Source of the DNA: an uncultured Burkholderiales bacterium
GTDB taxonomy: Bacteria; Pseudomonadota; Gammaproteobacteria; Burkholderiales; Burkholderiaceae_C
Direction of reading: 5' to 3'
Length of the DNA: 9,564 bases
Assembly: GCA_903926695.1 (NCBI GenBank)
Contig: CAIYKK010000715.1
Span: 1 to 9,564, forward strand
Positions 1-5,503 of this stretch are shown one piece after another. The position numbers and the translations under genes are program-made. How positions within the stretch are numbered: position 1 is the first letter of the stretch; each line of letters begins with the position of its first letter. The notes under the pieces were generated by a model that saw nothing but the letters and a program-made list of their open reading frames with translations, made no database searches and had not been told where the DNA came from.

Positions 1-141
1 GCTGGCACAGTGCGGGCAGACAAAGCCCGTCGGCCAGCGCGAGGCCACCAGCGCCGCATGGCATTGCGCCTGCGTGCCGTAGCGCTCCATGAAGTCCGCT
101 AGCGACAGTCCCTTTTGAAATTGAACATGGTTGATCGACAT
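1..141 (-). CDS. IS1595-family transposase, N-terminal fragment (continues beyond window)
   Basis: The first 47 codons of a minus-strand gene are visible; the rest lies beyond position 1. The protein begins MSINHVQFQKGLSLADF, continues with ERYGTQAQC, then a W-P-x-GF-x-CPHC segment. This is the usual opening of IS1595-family (ISXO2-like) transposases: a short helical region followed by an N-terminal zinc ribbon whose first Cys pair (CPHC, residues 43-46) is visible. The family's DDE/DDN catalytic domain follows in complete members but cannot be seen here. The ATG at 141 is preceded on the minus strand by AAGGGG with six bases of spacing, a good ribosome-binding site, so the start is well supported. 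Whether the element is intact cannot be judged from this window. Confidence 0.75.
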   Translation of the reverse strand, partial: MSINHVQFQKGLSLADFMERYGTQAQCHAALVASRWPTGFVCPHCAS

Positions 142-360
142 GACATACCCCTTGTCTGCAGATAGAGGTCGCATGATGCTCGCATTCAAACGACCTTGCA
201 GTAGGCCTACTGAACTTAGGGGCTAATCAGGAAGGGTTTTGAGGGATTTGGTCAGTTCCATGACTTGCTCCGGAAAAACAATGTCAGCTTGGACAAGCTT
301 TTGCTTGTTTAATTCCCGGCGAGTCCCTGAGTGAAAAACTGTCTTGACTGGGGGTCCACT
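142..360. other. Gene-free, repeat-bearing stretch between the transposase and bamD
   Basis: No convincing gene lies here. Visible structure includes a perfect 14-base palindrome at 199-212 (CAGTAGGCCTACTG) and an inverted repeat at 293-308 (ACAAGC, loop TTTT, GCTTGT). There is also a tiny minus-strand ORF of 12 codons (ATG at about 273, stop near 235) with GGAG upstream. Reading leftward, the bamD frame stays open from its stop at 361 to about 235. The stretch probably contains the upstream end of the IS1595 element and perhaps the end of a second element. I could not identify terminal inverted repeats with certainty. Confidence 0.5.
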
Positions 361-370
361 TTAGTCCACT
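354..370. repeat. 7-base direct repeat straddling the bamD stop codon
   Basis: GTCCACT occurs at 354-360 and again at 364-370, separated by TTA, which is the complement of the bamD stop codon. On the minus strand this reads GTGGACTAAAGTGGACCCCC. It resembles the TG-initiated, C-rich ends of some insertion sequences, but I cannot assign a family. It may be the end of an element inserted in the last codons of bamD. Confidence 0.35.
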
Positions 371-1164
371 GCCCGGAAGCCTTTGCGCATGTACTGGCCT
401 TGCGGATAACTTTTTTCAATGATGCGCCGGGCATCATCGCGCAGTTCAGTCATGCCCAGTGCATCGTAGGATTTGTAGAGGATGTAGGTGGCCTCTTCAA
501 GCGCCGGCACATCGCGGTAGTCGGCAATGGTCGTCTGGGCGCGGCTGATGGCTGCGACATAGGCGCCGCGTGAATAGTAGTAGCGCGCCACATGCACTTC
601 CGATTGCGCCAGGGAGTTAACGATGTGGTTCATGCGCAGGCGAGCATCGGGCGTGTAGTGCGAGTCCGGGAAGCGGCTGACCAGTTCCTTGAGCGACTCA
701 AACGATTCCTTGGCGGCATTTTGGTCGCGCTCGGACAGGTCCTGGCGCCAGAGCGAGCCAAAAATACCCAGGTTGTCGTTGAAGTTCACCAGTCCCTTGA
801 GGTACAGGGCGTAGTCCAGCGCCGGGCTGGCCGGGTGCAGCTTCATGAAGCGGTTCAGTGTGGCGACGGCTTGGGCCTGCTCGCCGCCCTTATACTGGGC
901 GTAGGCTTTATCGAGCTGGGCCTGCTGCGCCAGCGGGGTTCCGGCGGCGCGGCCTTCGAGCTTTTCGTACAGCGGAATGGCCTTGTCATACGCGCCGTTG
1001 CTCGCTTCATCCTTGGCTTCGGCGTAAATTTTGTTCGGGCTCCAGGTGGCCGTCTTGTCGGGCGGCGTGGTGGTTGAGCAGCCCGCGAGCCCAAAAGCCA
1101 ATGCACAAACGGCAGCGACAAGCGGCGATGCATTCGGAACAACCGATAATTTGGTGGAAAACAT
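361..1164 (-). CDS. bamD: Outer membrane protein assembly factor BamD (ComL) lipoprotein
   Basis: This 267-residue lipoprotein is the essential BamD subunit of the BAM complex, which folds and inserts beta-barrel proteins into the outer membrane; it acts at the periplasmic face. A lipoprotein signal peptide is clear: a hydrophobic stretch (about 14-26) leads to the lipobox L26-A27-G28-C29, with Cys29 as the lipidated residue. The rest is TPR-like helical repeats, including the family's conserved GxYDKAIPLYEKLE, LDKAYAQYKGGE and YYYSRGAYVAAI segments. Length fits the family (about 245-270). The ATG at 1164 has AAGAAGG upstream. It is divergent from rluD, the usual arrangement in beta- and gammaproteobacteria. 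Oddity: the protein ends RKGFRAVD, without the Trp-rich tail (PWW-x-x-W type) I recall from Burkholderiales BamD. The final codons coincide with a repeat that may come from a mobile element, so a short C-terminal truncation is possible. Confidence 0.93.
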   Translation of the reverse strand: MFSTKLSVVPNASPLVAAVCALAFGLAGCSTTTPPDKTATWSPNKIYAEAKDEASNGAYDKAIPLYEKLEGRAAGTPLAQQAQLDKAYAQYKGGEQAQAVATLNRFMKLHPASPALDYALYLKGLVNFNDNLGIFGSLWRQDLSERDQNAAKESFESLKELVSRFPDSHYTPDARLRMNHIVNSLAQSEVHVARYYYSRGAYVAAISRAQTTIADYRDVPALEEATYILYKSYDALGMTELRDDARRIIEKSYPQGQYMRKGFRAVD

Positions 1165-1181
1165 TGCAATCGACCTTCTTG

Positions 1182-2216
1182 ATGACTGATTCAGAACAGA
1201 GCAAATTGATTATATCGGGCGCTGTTGGCGTCAATTCCCTGGCCGATGACGTGGCGGACGAGCCGGACGGCAGCGCCGAGATGGAGTTGCGCCGCGTCAG
1301 CGTGCCGGTTGAGAGCCATGCCAGCCGTATCGACCGGGCTTTGGCCGCGTGCGTGCCGGAGTTTTCCCGCAGCTATCTTCAGCAGCTGATTGAAGCCGGG
1401 GCGGTGTCGCTCAATGGTTTGACGATCACCAAAGTATCGACCAAGGTCAAAGCGGGCGATGAACTCAGCGTCGAGCTGCGGCCCACGCCGCAGAGCCAGG
1501 CCTTCAAACCCGAGGTCATGGCGTTGGAAGTTGTGTATCAGGATGACTATCTGCTGGTGATCAACAAGCCCTCCGGGCTGGTGGTGCATCCGGCACCGGG
1601 CAACTGGAGCGGCACCTTGCTCAACGGCTTGCTGGCGCACGATCCGCAGGCGTCTTTCATGCCGCGCGCGGGCATCGTGCATCGCCTGGACAAGGACACC
1701 AGTGGCCTGATGGTGGTAGCACGCCAGCGCCAGACGATGGATCAACTGGTGGCCATGATTGCCGCCCGCACGGTCAGCCGCGAATACATTGCGCTGGCCC
1801 ATGGCGCGTGGAAGGGCGCGGCCAGCCGCCCGGTGGACGTGCCCATTGGCCGCGACCCGCGCAACCGGCTGCGCATGGCGGTGGTCGATCTGGAAAAAAA
1901 CGCGGGCAAGCAGGCCTCCACGCGCATTTCGCTGCTAGACACGACGGCGCAACATTGCCTGGTCCAGTGCAAGCTGCACACGGGCCGCACCCATCAGATA
2001 CGGGTTCACATGGCATTTCTGACGCACCCGCTGGTGTCTGATGCGCTGTATGGCGGCGCGCTGGCGGGTGGTCTGCAGCGCCAGGCGCTGCATGCGTGCC
2101 GCCTGGCTTTCGAGCACCCCGTCACTGGCGCGAGCATGGTGTTCAAGGCCGTGCCACCGCCGGACTTGCAGGCAGCCATCGCCAGTTTGGGCCTGATATA
2201 CAATCAAACCCAGTAG
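1182..2216 (+). CDS. rluD: 23S rRNA pseudouridine(1911/1915/1917) synthase RluD
   Basis: A 344-residue RluA-family pseudouridine synthase. RluD isomerises three uridines in helix 69 of 23S rRNA during late large-subunit assembly, in the cytoplasm. After a variable N-terminal extension (1-40), an S4 RNA-binding domain spans about 48-100 (SRIDRALAACVPEFSRSYLQ, then AGAVSLNG). The synthase domain follows with INKPSGLVVHP (127-137), the catalytic motif HRLDKDTSGL with Asp170, and GRTHQIRVHM (268-277). The choice of RluD over RluC or RluA rests on the S4 domain, overall similarity and the divergent bamD neighbour. ATG 1182 is chosen because it gives a normal length and lies just outside bamD, but it has no clear Shine-Dalgarno; ATG 1281 is an alternative. 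An open frame extends upstream through bamD, but that is a shadow. pgeF, the usual next gene, is missing. Confidence 0.92.
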   Translation: MTDSEQSKLIISGAVGVNSLADDVADEPDGSAEMELRRVSVPVESHASRIDRALAACVPEFSRSYLQQLIEAGAVSLNGLTITKVSTKVKAGDELSVELRPTPQSQAFKPEVMALEVVYQDDYLLVINKPSGLVVHPAPGNWSGTLLNGLLAHDPQASFMPRAGIVHRLDKDTSGLMVVARQRQTMDQLVAMIAARTVSREYIALAHGAWKGAASRPVDVPIGRDPRNRLRMAVVDLEKNAGKQASTRISLLDTTAQHCLVQCKLHTGRTHQIRVHMAFLTHPLVSDALYGGALAGGLQRQALHACRLAFEHPVTGASMVFKAVPPPDLQAAIASLGLIYNQTQ

Positions 2217-2269
2217 TTTTCGGCTACCCGCAATCATGGCGCCCCTGACCGGGGAAATTGCATGACCCT

Positions 2270-2326
2270 CTTGCAAGCGCAAGCCTCGGGGTTTACCCCG
2301 AGGTCTAGCGAGTCCCCCGATGCTAG
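2270..2326. repeat. Three consecutive short hairpins downstream of rluD
   Basis: Three inverted repeats lie almost end to end. At 2270-2283 is CTTGC-AAGC-GCAAG. At 2284-2303 is CCTCGGGG-TTTA-CCCCGAGG, a perfect 8-base-pair stem. At 2305-2326 CTAGC pairs with GCTAG around a 12-base loop. None is followed by a T-run, so they are not a classical terminator for rluD. They could be the left-end secondary structure of an IS200/IS605-type element whose right end is at about 2530, or part of the hupB leader. A weak extended -10 (TGCTAGTAT, 2321-2329) overlaps the third hairpin. Confidence 0.5.
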
Positions 2327-2404
2327 TATGGTTTTCAGTGCTAAACGGATTTCAATATTTTTTGCCATCAGGCAGCTGGAATCTGGCACAGAAATCTCCG
2401 GTAA

Positions 2405-2530
2405 TTCGCCGTCCCTTATGGGAGTCCGAAAGGTAGGCGTTTTGTTGAATAAGTCGGCGCAAGCCGATGCGGTCGGGCATGGCCGTCCAGTAGTGGGAAT
2501 CCCCGCCATTCATGGCGGGGAGGATGTCAA
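2405..2530 (+). mobile_element. Candidate IS200/IS605 (TnpB-type) right-end remnant with omega-RNA-like hairpins
   Basis: The stretch GGAATCCCC...GGGGAGGATGTCAA at 2496-2530 frames a perfect hairpin at 2501-2520: CCCCGCCAT and ATGGCGGGG pair in nine bases around TC. A GAATCCCC-hairpin-GGGGAGG-TGTCAA layout is, from my memory of the family, typical of the right end of IS605/IS1341-type elements, where the 3' end of tnpB overlaps the omega (reRNA) scaffold. Two more hairpins lie upstream: TCCC-TTAT-GGGA at 2412-2423, and TCGGC-GCAA-GCCGA at 2454-2467 with a GNRA-type loop. The frame reads [13 protein letters not shown] across the terminal hairpin. No tnpA or tnpB is present, so this would be a solo end or a small non-autonomous derivative. 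No family search was possible; a conserved hupB leader RNA is the main alternative. Confidence 0.5.
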
Positions 2531-2579
2531 ACTGTGCAATGCTGTAGCTTTTCAACCACCCCACAACGAGAGGCTTTTT

Positions 2580-2852
2580 GTGAACAAGACCGAATTGATT
2601 GAACACATTGCCAAAAATGCCGATATTTCCAAAGCTGCGGCTACGCGTGCTCTGGAGTCGTTCATTGGTGCGGTAAAATCTACGCTGCAAAAGGAAGAAT
2701 CGGTGTCTCTGGTCGGTTTTGGCACTTTCACCGTCGGCAAGCGCGAGGGGCGAATTGGCCGCAATCCGCGCACCGGCGATGAGATTAAAATCAAAGAAGC
2801 CAGAGTTCCAAAATTCCGTCCGGGCAAAGCGCTCAAAGATGCTTTGAACTGA
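2580..2852 (+). CDS. hupB: DNA-binding protein HU (beta type)
   Basis: A 90-residue HU protein, exactly the family length. HU dimers bend and compact DNA and assist replication, repair and transcription in the nucleoid. The helical dimerisation part (about 1-45) is followed by the HU/IHF signature [21 protein letters not shown] (46-66). This includes the DNA-intercalating Pro63 and flanking arm residues R58, R61 and K70. The C-terminus is the typical [15 protein letters not shown]. The start is GTG at 2580, supported by GAGAGG with a six-base spacer and by family length. An in-frame open stretch reaches ATG 2262, so an automatic caller could add 106 false residues. Compared with common HU sequences the arm is acidic-rich ([17 protein letters not shown]). 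tRNA-Val follows 18 bases downstream without a terminator between them, so co-transcription is likely. Confidence 0.95.
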   Translation: MNKTELIEHIAKNADISKAAATRALESFIGAVKSTLQKEESVSLVGFGTFTVGKREGRIGRNPRTGDEIKIKEARVPKFRPGKALKDALN

Positions 2853-2870
2853 TGTGAAAAATCAATAGTG

Positions 2871-2946
2871 GGGTGCTTAGCTCAGTTGGTAGAGCAGCGC
2901 CCTTACACGGCGTAGGTCGGCGGTTCGAGCCCGTCAGCACCCACCA
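2871..2946 (+). tRNA. tRNA-Val (anticodon UAC)
   Basis: A complete cloverleaf of 76 nt including an encoded CCA (2944-2946). The acceptor stem GGGTGCT (2871-2877) pairs with AGCACCC (2936-2942), with discriminator A2943. The D arm contains AGCTCAGTTGGTAGAGC and the T arm GGTTCGAGCCC. The anticodon stem GCGCC/GGCGT encloses the loop CTTACAC, giving anticodon TAC at 2904-2906 and valine identity. No consensus promoter is visible in the 18-base gap after hupB, so it is probably made as part of the hupB transcript. Confidence 0.97.
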
Positions 2947-2955
2947 CCCACTAAG

Positions 2956-2984
2956 AAAAAGGCGAACAAGGGTTCGCCTTTTTT
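2956..2984 (+). terminator. Intrinsic terminator after tRNA-Val
   Basis: GGCGAAC (2961-2967) pairs with GTTCGCC (2972-2978) around a four-base loop. The stem is extended by A-T pairs from the preceding A-run and is followed by six T residues (2979-2984). It ends the hupB/tRNA-Val transcript, only 43 bases before the ppiD start. Confidence 0.93.
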
Positions 2985-3027
2985 GTTGCTGTGCCCCTCA
3001 AAAGGCCGTCGTACAGGGAAATTCAAG

Positions 3028-4965
3028 ATGTTTGATTTCATTCGCAAGCACACCAAATGGACTATGGGCTTGCTGTTTTTGCTGATAGTGCCCTCTTTTA
3101 TTCTGGTGGGCATGAACAGCGGGAGCCACTCGGGTGACAAGGGCGGGGCCGTCGCCAAGGTTGATGGTGTCGAAATTACCCAACCCGAATGGGACCGCGC
3201 TCACCAAAATGAAGTTGATCGCCTGCGTGCGGCCCAGCCCGAGCTCGATGTCAAGCTGCTCGATTCGCCCCAGGCCCGCTACGCCACGCTGGAGCGCTTG
3301 GTGCGTGATCGCGTTATTGCGGTGGCGGCCCATCAATTCAAACTCACCGCCAGCGATCAGCGCCTGGCGCGCGAGTTGCGCGACAGCCCCGAAATCTCCG
3401 CCTTGCGCCGCCCTGACGGCTCGCTCGACATGGAGCGCTACCGCCAGCTGCTGGGCGCTCAGGGCTTGAGCCCCGAAATGTTTGAAGCCAATGTCCGCAC
3501 CGACCTGTCAACCCGCCAGGTGCTGGCAGGCATTGGCGGCAGCGGCCTGGCTTCCAGCGCTGCGGCTGATATGGCGCTGAACGCCTATCTGGAAAAGCGC
3601 GAAATCCAGCTCGCCCGCTTTAATACGGCAGACTTTGCAGCCAAGCTGAACCCGACCGACGCCGATCTGGAACAGTTTTACAAGGCCAATGAAAAGCTGT
3701 TCCAGGCGCCCGAGCAGGCCAGCATCGAGTATGTTTTGCTCGATCTGGACAGCCTGAAAAAAACCATCACGGTCAATGAAGCCGACCTCAAAACCTACTA
3801 CGACCAGAACATCCAGCGCCTGAGCGGCCCCGAAGAGCGCCGCGCCAGCCACATTCTGATCACCGTGCCCGCCACCGCACCAGCCGCCGAGCGCGAAAAG
3901 GCCAAAGCCAAGGCGCAGGAACTGCTGGCCATCGTTCAAAAAGCGCCCGACACGTTTGCTGATGTGGCGCGTAAGAATTCGCAAGACCCCGGCTCTGCGC
4001 CCAACGGCGGCGATCTTGATTTTTTTGCACGCGGCGCGATGGTCAAGCCGTTTGAAGACGTTGCTTTTGCCATGAAAAAAGGCGATATCAGCGACGTGGT
4101 GGCCTCTGACTTTGGTTTTCACATCATCAAGCTGACCGACATCAAAGCGCCCAAGCAGCGCAGTTTTGAAGAAATGCGCCCGGAACTCGAAGCGGATCTG
4201 AAAAAGCAACAGGCCCAGCAGAAATTCTCCGAAAAAGCCGAAGCGTTTTCGTCCATCGTGTATGAGCAGTCCGACAGCCTCAAGCCAGCGGCTGAGCAGC
4301 TCAAGCTCGACATCAAAACGGCTGCTCAGGTCACGCGCCAGCCCGCTGCCGGAGCCACGGGGCCGCTGGCCAATCCGAAATTCCTCAATGAGCTGTTTTC
4401 GTCCGAGGCGATTGAGAAAAAGCGCAATACCAAAGCCGTTGAAGCCGGGCCGAACCAGCTGGTTTCTGGCCGCATTGTCCAGTACATCGCAGCCCACACC
4501 CAGCCTTTGGCCGAGGTGAAAGAGCAGGTGCGCCAGCGCTGGCTGGCCCAGCATGGCGCGCAGGAAGCGCGCAAAGAGGGCGCAGCCAAGCTGGCGGCCT
4601 GGAAGGCCGCGCCAGCCACGGCGGCGCTGGCTGCTCCCGTGCTGGTCTCGCGTGAGCAGATGCAAGGGCTGCCCGCACAGGTGGTCGATGCTGCATTGCG
4701 CGCCGATACCAGCGCGTTGCCCGCCTTTGCTGGGGTTGATTTGGGCGCGCAGGGTTACGCCGTGGTGAAGGTTGGCAAGGTGGTGCCGCGTGATGCACCG
4801 CCTGAAGCGGCTGTCAAAGGGGCGCGCAGCCAGTACGGCCAATGGTGGGCCGCTGCCGAGACGCAGGCTTATTACAACAGCCTGAAAGAGCGTTTCAAGG
4901 TGGAAATCCTGGCGCGCAACCCTGCCGATACAAAACCAAACGCACAAACGGGCGTGACGCAGTAA
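3028..4965 (+). CDS. ppiD: Peptidyl-prolyl isomerase / periplasmic chaperone PpiD (SurA-like)
   Basis: A 645-residue inner-membrane-anchored periplasmic folding factor, close to the family length (E. coli about 620). PpiD sits at the SecYEG exit and assists folding of newly exported envelope proteins. The N-terminus is MFDFIRKHTKW followed by one transmembrane segment (about 12-29). A SurA_N-like helical region (about 40-210) comes next. The parvulin domain spans about 272-371, opening with RRASHILITV and containing GSAPNGGDLDFFARGAMV, then FGFHIIKL. The C-terminal half (about 385-645) is helical and Ala/Gln/Lys-rich, as in other PpiD proteins. ATG 3028 has AGGGA upstream and begins exactly at the conserved MFDFIR; the open frame upstream of it runs through the terminator. 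No promoter is visible between the tRNA-Val terminator and the gene, so read-through or an upstream promoter is likely. Confidence 0.93.
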   Translation: MFDFIRKHTKWTMGLLFLLIVPSFILVGMNSGSHSGDKGGAVAKVDGVEITQPEWDRAHQNEVDRLRAAQPELDVKLLDSPQARYATLERLVRDRVIAVAAHQFKLTASDQRLARELRDSPEISALRRPDGSLDMERYRQLLGAQGLSPEMFEANVRTDLSTRQVLAGIGGSGLASSAAADMALNAYLEKREIQLARFNTADFAAKLNPTDADLEQFYKANEKLFQAPEQASIEYVLLDLDSLKKTITVNEADLKTYYDQNIQRLSGPEERRASHILITVPATAPAAEREKAKAKAQELLAIVQKAPDTFADVARKNSQDPGSAPNGGDLDFFARGAMVKPFEDVAFAMKKGDISDVVASDFGFHIIKLTDIKAPKQRSFEEMRPELEADLKKQQAQQKFSEKAEAFSSIVYEQSDSLKPAAEQLKLDIKTAAQVTRQPAAGATGPLANPKFLNELFSSEAIEKKRNTKAVEAGPNQLVSGRIVQYIAAHTQPLAEVKEQVRQRWLAQHGAQEARKEGAAKLAAWKAAPATAALAAPVLVSREQMQGLPAQVVDAALRADTSALPAFAGVDLGAQGYAVVKVGKVVPRDAPPEAAVKGARSQYGQWWAAAETQAYYNSLKERFKVEILARNPADTKPNAQTGVTQ

Positions 4966-4984
4966 TTTGGGGCCGCTTTGACGC

Positions 4985-4990
4985 TATAAT
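4985..4990 (+). promoter_or_regulatory. -10 box of the tRNA-His promoter
   Basis: A perfect TATAAT lies eleven bases before the mature 5' end of tRNA-His, immediately after the ppiD stop. At 17-base spacing the -35 position (4962-4967) reads GTAATT, which is poor. TTGACG at 4978-4983 is too close to act as its -35. The transcript would start at about 4997-5000, so tRNA-His can probably be expressed independently of ppiD with a very short 5' leader. Confidence 0.65.
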
Positions 4991-5000
4991 AGAAAGCTAC

Positions 5001-5077
5001 GGTGGCTGTAGCTCAGTTGGTAGAGTCCAGGATTGTGATTCCTGTTGTCGTGGGTTCGAGCCCCATCAGCCACCCCA
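5001..5077 (+). tRNA. tRNA-His (anticodon GUG)
   Basis: A 77-nt tRNA with encoded CCA (5075-5077). It has the histidine-specific extra base pair: G5001 (position -1) faces C5074 (position 73), giving an eight-base-pair acceptor stem GGTGGCTG/CAGCCACC. The D arm contains AGCTCAGTTGGTAGAG and the T arm GGGTTCGAGCCCC. Anticodon GTG is at 5035-5037 in the loop ATTGTGATT. Confidence 0.97.
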
Positions 5078-5083
5078 GTATTT

Positions 5084-5119
5084 AAAAAGCCTGCTACCAC
5101 TTCGGTAGCAGGCTTTTTT
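5084..5119 (+). terminator. Intrinsic terminator after tRNA-His
   Basis: GCCTGCTACC (5089-5098) pairs perfectly with GGTAGCAGGC (5104-5113) around ACTTC. A-T pairs extend the stem, and a T-run follows (5114-5119). This is a strong bidirectional-looking terminator because five A residues precede it. Confidence 0.94.
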
Positions 5120-5120
5120 A

Positions 5121-5142
5121 TTGCCTGTACGGCAACAGGCAA
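5121..5142 (+). repeat. Hairpin between the tRNA-His terminator and the next gene
   Basis: TTGCCTGT (5121-5128) and ACAGGCAA (5135-5142) form an eight-base-pair stem around ACGGCA. It starts directly after the terminator T-run and ends just before the AAGGA ribosome-binding site (5144-5148) of the 81-residue protein. It may stabilise a processed or read-through mRNA 5' end. Confidence 0.6.
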
Positions 5143-5157
5143 AAAGGACTCAGCACG

Positions 5158-5403
5158 ATGAACGACATCAAGAACCTTGGCGCCCTTGGCTTTGAGTTTC
5201 CCAGCCCGCTCTATCTCTTGGGTTCGCTTCTTTTCGGCCTCGTCGGCTACGTGGCGTTTCGCCGGGGGCGCAAGGCGCAAAGGCCGGAACTCACCTGGAC
5301 GGGCGTGGCCTTGATGATCTACCCCTACGTTGTCTCGCAAACCTGGCTCTTGTGGTTGACGGGCGCCATTTTGTGCGTCTGGCTTTATGCCAAGTGGGAG
5401 TGA
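5158..5403 (+). CDS. Small multi-spanning membrane protein of unknown function
   Basis: This 81-residue protein is hydrophobic with two or three probable membrane segments: about 17-34 (PSPLYLLGSLLFGLVGYV), a basic loop (RRGRKAQR, 35-42), then about 46-61 and 63-78. It resembles the small conserved hypothetical membrane proteins common in betaproteobacteria, but I do not recognise a named family and assign no function. ATG 5158 has AAGGA upstream with nine bases of spacing, and the hydrophobic pattern supports it as a real gene. It follows the tRNA-His terminator by 38 bases, and no promoter is visible between them, so expression may depend on read-through or on RNA processing. It converges with the transglycosylase gene across about 100 bases (5404-5503) in which I see no clear terminator. 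Confidence 0.75.
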   Translation: MNDIKNLGALGFEFPSPLYLLGSLLFGLVGYVAFRRGRKAQRPELTWTGVALMIYPYVVSQTWLLWLTGAILCVWLYAKWE

Positions 5404-5503
5404 GCTTTGGCCAATTAGGCTTGTAAAAGCATTAAGCGGCGCCTGATCGCACGACTATCGCTCAAGCGCGGCATGCGCCTGGCGGGCGCTGTCCGCAAAC
5501 TGA

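Noticed and set aside
858..1181. N-terminal extension of rluD through bamD
   Set aside because: Arg/Pro-rich translation antisense to bamD; ATG 1182 gives a normal RluD length.
2501..2520. Hairpin as an intrinsic terminator
   Set aside because: It is followed by AGGATGTC rather than a T-run on the plus strand, and there is no T-run on the minus strand either.
2873..3085. 70-codon ORF over tRNA-Val
   Set aside because: It reads through a tRNA and its terminator; no protein is expected.
3508..4947. Minus-strand open frame of 479 codons
   Set aside because: It is antisense to ppiD, whose frame encodes a full recognisable protein; composition is typical of a shadow frame.
4978..4983. TTGACG as a -35 box for tRNA-His
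   Set aside because: It ends one base before the TATAAT; spacing should be about 17 bases.
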